Shown: piece after piece, positions 4,757-7,497 of the stretch
Position numbering within the stretch: the first letter of the stretch is position 1
How the letters are laid out: each line of letters opens with the position of its first letter
From: Desulfovibrio sp.
Lineage (GTDB): Bacteria > Desulfobacterota > Desulfovibrionia > Desulfovibrionales > Desulfovibrionaceae
DNA length: 7,497 bases
Assembly: GCA_003525525.1 (NCBI GenBank)
Contig: DQED01000350.1
Location: forward strand, 1-7,497
Direction: 5' to 3'
Position numbers and translations under genes: made by a program
The notes under the pieces: generated by a model
What the model was told of the DNA's origin: nothing
Database searches by the model: none
What the model saw: the letters and a program-made list of their open reading frames with translations, nothing else

Positions 4757-5664
4757 CTCCCCACAATGTCCCAGCTCGGGACGCGCACCGTGGTCAGGGG
4801 AGGAGACGTGTAGTTGGTGAATTCGATGTCGTCGAAGCCCATGAGGGAAATGTCCTCGGGCACGCGCAAGCCGCGTTCCCGGGCGGCGGCCATGGCGCCG
4901 ATGGCCATGAAGTCGCTGGCGGCGAACACGGCCGTCGGGGGCTTGGGCAGGCGCAGCAGGCGGGACATGGCCTCCTTGCCGTTGAGCATGGTGGGGTGGC
5001 GCTCGATGACGAGGGCGGGATCGCAGGGGATGCCGCGCGCCTCCAGTGCCGCCGCGTAGCCGTCGTAGCGCCGCCTGGCCCGCAGGATGCCCGAGCGCGG
5101 GCCGACGATGAGGCCGACGCGGCGGTGGCCGAGCCCGAGCAGGTAGTCGGTGGCCTCGAAGGCGGCCTGGTAGTTGTCGATGCCGACATAGCTCAAGGGG
5201 ACCGACTCGGGCAGGATTTCCCAGGCAACGAGACAGGGCAGGCCCTTTTCGGCCATGGACAGGATGAGCTGTTCGTTGGCCTGGCAGTAGCCGGTGAGGA
5301 TGACGCCGGCCATGCGGCGCTCCAGGCATTTGTGCAGGAGCACGGCCTCGATTTCCGGATCGTAGCGGGTGTTGCTGACCATGACGGGGAAGCCGCGTTC
5401 GTAGGCGTATTCCTCGATGGCCCCCACGGTGCTGGCGAAGACGGTGCCGCCGGTGGTGGGGATGAATACGCCGAGGACCGAGGATTTCCGCCGGGACAGG
5501 TCGGCGGCGGCGGCGTTGTAAATATAGTTGTTTTCACGGATGATGCGTTCGATATTCTCCCGGGTCGCCTTGCTGACGAGGTGGGGGGAGTGCAAGGCCC
5601 GGGAGACGGTGGCCGGCGAGACTCCGGCCATCTGGGCGACGTCCTGGATGGTGATCTGCGCCAT
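4744..5664 (-). pseudogene. LacI-family transcriptional regulator, truncated at its C-terminus by the prophage
   Basis: The N-terminus is a LacI HTH (residues 3-27, ITIQDVAQMAGVSPATVSRA) with a hinge helix (about 46-58). The periplasmic-binding-like ligand domain follows, including SVLGVFIP, AVFAASDFMAIGAM and GFDDIEF near residues 61, 235 and 275. The frame stays LacI-like up to LTTVRVPSWD (to residue 299) and then ends abruptly with IVGSQAK. The expected 40-50 further residues, part of the ligand domain and dimer interface, are absent. The codons after D299 are read from the predicted phage end. The protein would keep its DNA-binding part but probably cannot fold or dimerise normally. The start is ATG 5664 with a GGGAG close upstream. 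The missing 3' end should lie at the far prophage end. Effector unknown; it probably controls itself and the adjacent exporter. Confidence 0.85.
4766..4770. other. Predicted 5-bp target-site duplication at the phage-host junction
   Basis: Mu-type elements duplicate 5 bp of target. If the phage starts with TG at 4765, the host bases ATGTC (4766-4770) should recur beyond the other phage end, outside this window. This is position only and unverified. Confidence 0.4.
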
Positions 5665-5688
5665 GTGACTCCCTGTGCCTCGTTGTCG

Positions 5689-5730
5689 GCATGGGGCGAC
5701 CGGCGCGTGCGCGGCGGCGTTTCCCCATGC
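5689..5730. repeat. 8-bp inverted repeat in the lacI leader
   Basis: GCATGGGG (5689-5696) and CCCCATGC (5723-5730) are perfect complements separated by 26 nt, with an inner GCGC-GT-GCGC. Located between promoter and start of the LacI-type gene, it may form a leader hairpin. Confidence 0.35.
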
Positions 5731-5763
5731 GGCCTGTTGCCGTTGCCGGAAGAACGCGAATGA

Positions 5764-5779
5764 ATGAAAACGATTTCAT
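5764..5779. promoter_or_regulatory. LacI-type operator over the regulator's own promoter
   Basis: TGAAAACGATTTCA (5765-5778), flanked by A and T that extend the symmetry, is a CG-centred palindrome of the kind bound by LacI-family proteins. It shares 12 of 14 bases with the site at 6028-6041. It overlaps the predicted -10 area of the regulator's promoter, suggesting autorepression. Confidence 0.62.
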
Positions 5780-5800
5780 CCAGCACGGACAAATTGTCAA
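5773..5800 (-). promoter_or_regulatory. Possible promoter of the LacI-family gene
   Basis: A perfect TTGACA (5800-5795, minus strand) is followed after about 16 bp by TGAAAT, a poor -10. The LacI-type operator covers the -10. Transcription would give a leader of about 100 nt. Confidence 0.42.
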
Positions 5801-5809
5801 GAAAAAGCG

Positions 5810-5823
5810 CAAAAGCGCTTGAT
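5810..5823. promoter_or_regulatory. Weaker LacI-type operator candidate
   Basis: CAAAAGCGCTTGAT includes the perfect palindrome AAGCGCTT (5813-5820), and 9 of 14 bases agree with the 6028-6041 site. The centre is 45 bp from the 5765-5778 operator. A direct repeat, AAAAGCGC, occurs at 5803-5810 and 5811-5818. Confidence 0.4.
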
Positions 5824-5849
5824 TTTATACGAATTTTATAAAAATATTC

Positions 5850-6002
5850 TGTTTGTGACACGTCTATTCGTAGAGCGGCCTGCTATTGCCATACGATATT
5901 CCCAATACCGGCGAAGATGCCGGCGCAAGGGCCGGGAAACGGCCTGGCGCTGCCAACGGGGCGTCGGCGGCCGGGGGGGCGTCATCCTTGGCTCGGCGGC
6001 CC
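5850..6002. other. Unassigned intergenic stretch with serial hairpins
   Basis: No convincing gene is seen between the divergent promoters. Three short stems follow one another: CCGGC/GCCGG (5908-5923), GGCCG/CGGCC with loop GGAAA (5930-5944), and TGGC-GCT-GCCA (5945-5955). They match no riboswitch class that I recognise and may be chance in GC-rich DNA. Confidence 0.3.
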
Positions 6003-6041
6003 TTGACAGGGGGACGGCGTTACGAAATGAAAGCGATTGCA
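6003..6041 (+). promoter_or_regulatory. Promoter and LacI-type operator of the TauE-family gene
   Basis: TTGACA (6003-6008) is a perfect -35. The region 17-18 bp later (AATGAA/ATGAAA) is a poor -10 and runs into TGAAAGCGATTGCA (6028-6041), the partner of the operator at 5765-5778. A repressor bound there would cover the -10 and start point. The leader to the ATG would be about 50 nt. Confidence 0.5.
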
Positions 6042-6064
6042 GTGGCGAAAGGGACCATTTCGAC

Positions 6065-6087
6065 CCCGGGAAACCCGGGCCAGGAGG
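6065..6087 (+). promoter_or_regulatory. Ribosome-binding site of the exporter gene next to a palindromic hairpin
   Basis: AGGAGG (6082-6087) sits 6 nt before the ATG at 6094 and decides the start. Directly upstream, CCCGGG-AAA-CCCGGG (6065-6079) forms a stable 6-bp hairpin that could affect ribosome access. Confidence 0.55.
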
Positions 6088-6093
6088 CTGACC

Positions 6094-6843
6094 ATGTGGC
6101 TTTTGGCGGCGACCGTGCTGGTCGTCGGCGTGCTGACCGGCCTGACGGGTGTGGGCGGCATCCTGGTCATCCCCGTCCTGCAGACCGCCAGCGGGCTTTC
6201 CGTGCAGGCCGCCATGGCCACCGCCTTGTGCAGCTTCTTTTTCGTGGGGGCCGTGGCGGTCTGGCTGCAGCAGCGGCGTCAGGCCATAGACTGGGCTCCG
6301 GCCTTGCCCCTGGCCGCGAGCGCCGCCGTGGCCAGCCCGCTCGGGGCCGTGGCCAACGCCCACGCTCCCGTCGCCCTGCTGCAGCTGGTGCTGTCCCTAT
6401 TGATCGTCTTTGCCGGGAGTTCGGCGCTTTTCCCGCCCAAGGCCGGCGCGCTGCTCCGATTCGAGCCGGCGAGCCGGCGGCATCGGGCGATCATGGTCGG
6501 CATTGGCGCGGTGGTGGGGTTTTTCTCGGGGCTGACCGGCGCAGGCGGCCCGGTCCTGTCCATCCCCATCATGGTGGCCCTGGGCTTTCCCCCGCTGCTT
6601 TCCATCGCCGCCGGCCAGGTGCTGCAGGTGGCTGTCGCGGCCAGCGGCACGCTTGGCAACCTGTTCTATGGCGTGGTCGATTTTCCGGTGGTCGCCTGGA
6701 TCACGGCGGTGCAGCTCCTCGGACTCGTCTTCGGCATCCGCCTGTCCCCCCTGGTTTCGCCCCAGCGCCTGCGCCGCCTCGTCGCCTCCCTCTGCCTGCT
6801 CGTGGGGGCATACGGCTGCATCCTCGCCCTGGTCGCCTCGTAG
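6094..6843 (+). CDS. Sulfite exporter TauE/SafE family membrane protein
   Basis: The 249-residue protein is hydrophobic throughout, with about seven to eight predicted membrane segments. It has the two-fold repeat of the TauE/SafE family: GVLTGLTGVGGILVIPVL at residues 12-29 and GFFSGLTGAGGPVLSIPI at 142-159. Family members export sulfite, sulfoacetate or other small anions across the inner membrane; the substrate here cannot be read from sequence. The length is normal for the family. The start at 6094 is set by the AGGAGG; an upstream in-frame ATG at 6037 lies within the operator and has no ribosome-binding site. Divergent from the LacI-type gene and preceded by a matching operator, it is probably repressed by that regulator. 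With the regulator truncated it may now be expressed constitutively. Confidence 0.9.
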   Translation: MWLLAATVLVVGVLTGLTGVGGILVIPVLQTASGLSVQAAMATALCSFFFVGAVAVWLQQRRQAIDWAPALPLAASAAVASPLGAVANAHAPVALLQLVLSLLIVFAGSSALFPPKAGALLRFEPASRRHRAIMVGIGAVVGFFSGLTGAGGPVLSIPIMVALGFPPLLSIAAGQVLQVAVAASGTLGNLFYGVVDFPVVAWITAVQLLGLVFGIRLSPLVSPQRLRRLVASLCLLVGAYGCILALVAS

Positions 6844-6863
6844 GGCGCACGGGAAGGGCGCGC

Positions 6864-6884
6864 CGGGGCCGACAAGGAGCCCCG
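6864..6884. terminator. Possible bidirectional hairpin between convergent genes
   Basis: CGGGGC (6864-6869) pairs with GCCCCG (6879-6884) around a 9-nt loop. A small CGCC-ATC-GGCG stem follows near 6898-6909, with TTTTA after it. It lies between the exporter and the convergent enzyme gene. There is no proper T-run next to the main stem, so confidence is low. Confidence 0.35.
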
Positions 6885-6917
6885 ACGCGTCCGGCTGCGC
6901 CATCGGCGAACGCGGTT

Positions 6918-7497
<580 letters not shown>

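Larger units (their letters stand above)
1..4765 (-). mobile_element. Left end of a Mu-like transposable prophage (partial)
   Basis: The segment reads, from right to left, as phage end, repressor, early operon and Mu-type transposase. This is the gene order of the left end of Mu-like phages. The predicted terminus is the TG dinucleotide at 4765-4764 on the minus strand (reading TGTGGGGAGTC), inside a host lacI-type gene. Three transposase-site-like repeats lie within the first 175 bp of the phage end. The element runs off the left edge, so MuB, head, tail and the right end are not visible. Identification as Mu-like rests on the transposase sequence and the end layout. The exact boundary is inferred and could shift by about 2 bp, since another TG lies at 4763-4762. 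Confidence 0.85.
4528..4765. other. Non-coding phage left-end region
   Basis: No gene is seen here apart from the disrupted lacI tail at the right edge. The region carries the three end-type repeats annotated separately and a small hairpin, GGCAT-GTAA-ATGCC (4567-4580). The roughly 90-bp spacer between the outer and middle sites is where Mu binds the host protein HU. Confidence 0.6.

Noticed and set aside
4996..5763. Plus-strand open frame over the LacI-family gene
   Set aside because: It is antisense to a clearly recognisable LacI protein and runs through its promoter.
5850..6002. Riboswitch in the leader of the exporter gene
   Set aside because: The stems do not match the conserved cores of fluoride, c-di-GMP, SAM/SAH or cobalamin riboswitches as I know them.

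Overview
The window holds the left end of a Mu-like transposable prophage (about 1-4765) inserted in a GC-rich host chromosome (about 4766-7497). Codon use, the mix of host genes and the style of the phage regulators suggest a sulfate-reducing Desulfovibrionaceae-type bacterium. That is an inference from resemblance; no taxonomic marker gene is present.

Prophage part, in phage order (right to left). The predicted phage terminus at about 4765 is followed by three copies of a transposase-binding-like motif, TCTCAyyTTGCCT, at 4742-4756, 4633-4645 and 4591-4605. Their distances from the end resemble the L1/L2/L3 layout of phage Mu. Next comes a rightward CI-type repressor gene (3864-4487) with its own terminator. 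Its start region carries four copies of an operator-like motif, TTTCCGAGCA, some of them inside the coding sequence. A leftward early operon starts near 3790. It encodes a possible CII-like regulator (3222-3656, TTG start), a small Ner/XRE-like HTH protein (3007-3225) and three small proteins of unknown function (2377-2865, 2186-2380, 1741-2181) packed with overlapping or touching ends. A membrane-anchored protein of unknown function (910-1557) lies on the opposite strand and looks like a phage cargo ('moron') gene. The Mu-type DDE transposase (1-828, leftward) runs off the left edge. It is in frame to the window edge and keeps its HTH domain and the first catalytic Asp.

Host part. The prophage has landed inside the 3' part of a LacI-family regulator gene (4744-5664, leftward). 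About 299 host-encoded residues remain, and a few phage-encoded codons supply a new stop, so roughly the last 40-50 residues are missing. The divergent intergenic region to 6093 holds near-identical CG-centred palindromes at 5764-5779 and 6028-6041, with a weaker one at 5810-5823. These fit operators through which the regulator would control itself and the downstream TauE/SafE-family exporter (6094-6843). A convergent gene at the right edge (6918-7497) encodes the C-terminal part of a thiamine-diphosphate enzyme of the acetolactate synthase/benzoylformate decarboxylase type.

Taken together, the phage genes form a lysogeny-versus-transposition switch. The host genes form a small LacI-controlled transport unit whose regulator has probably been inactivated by the insertion.
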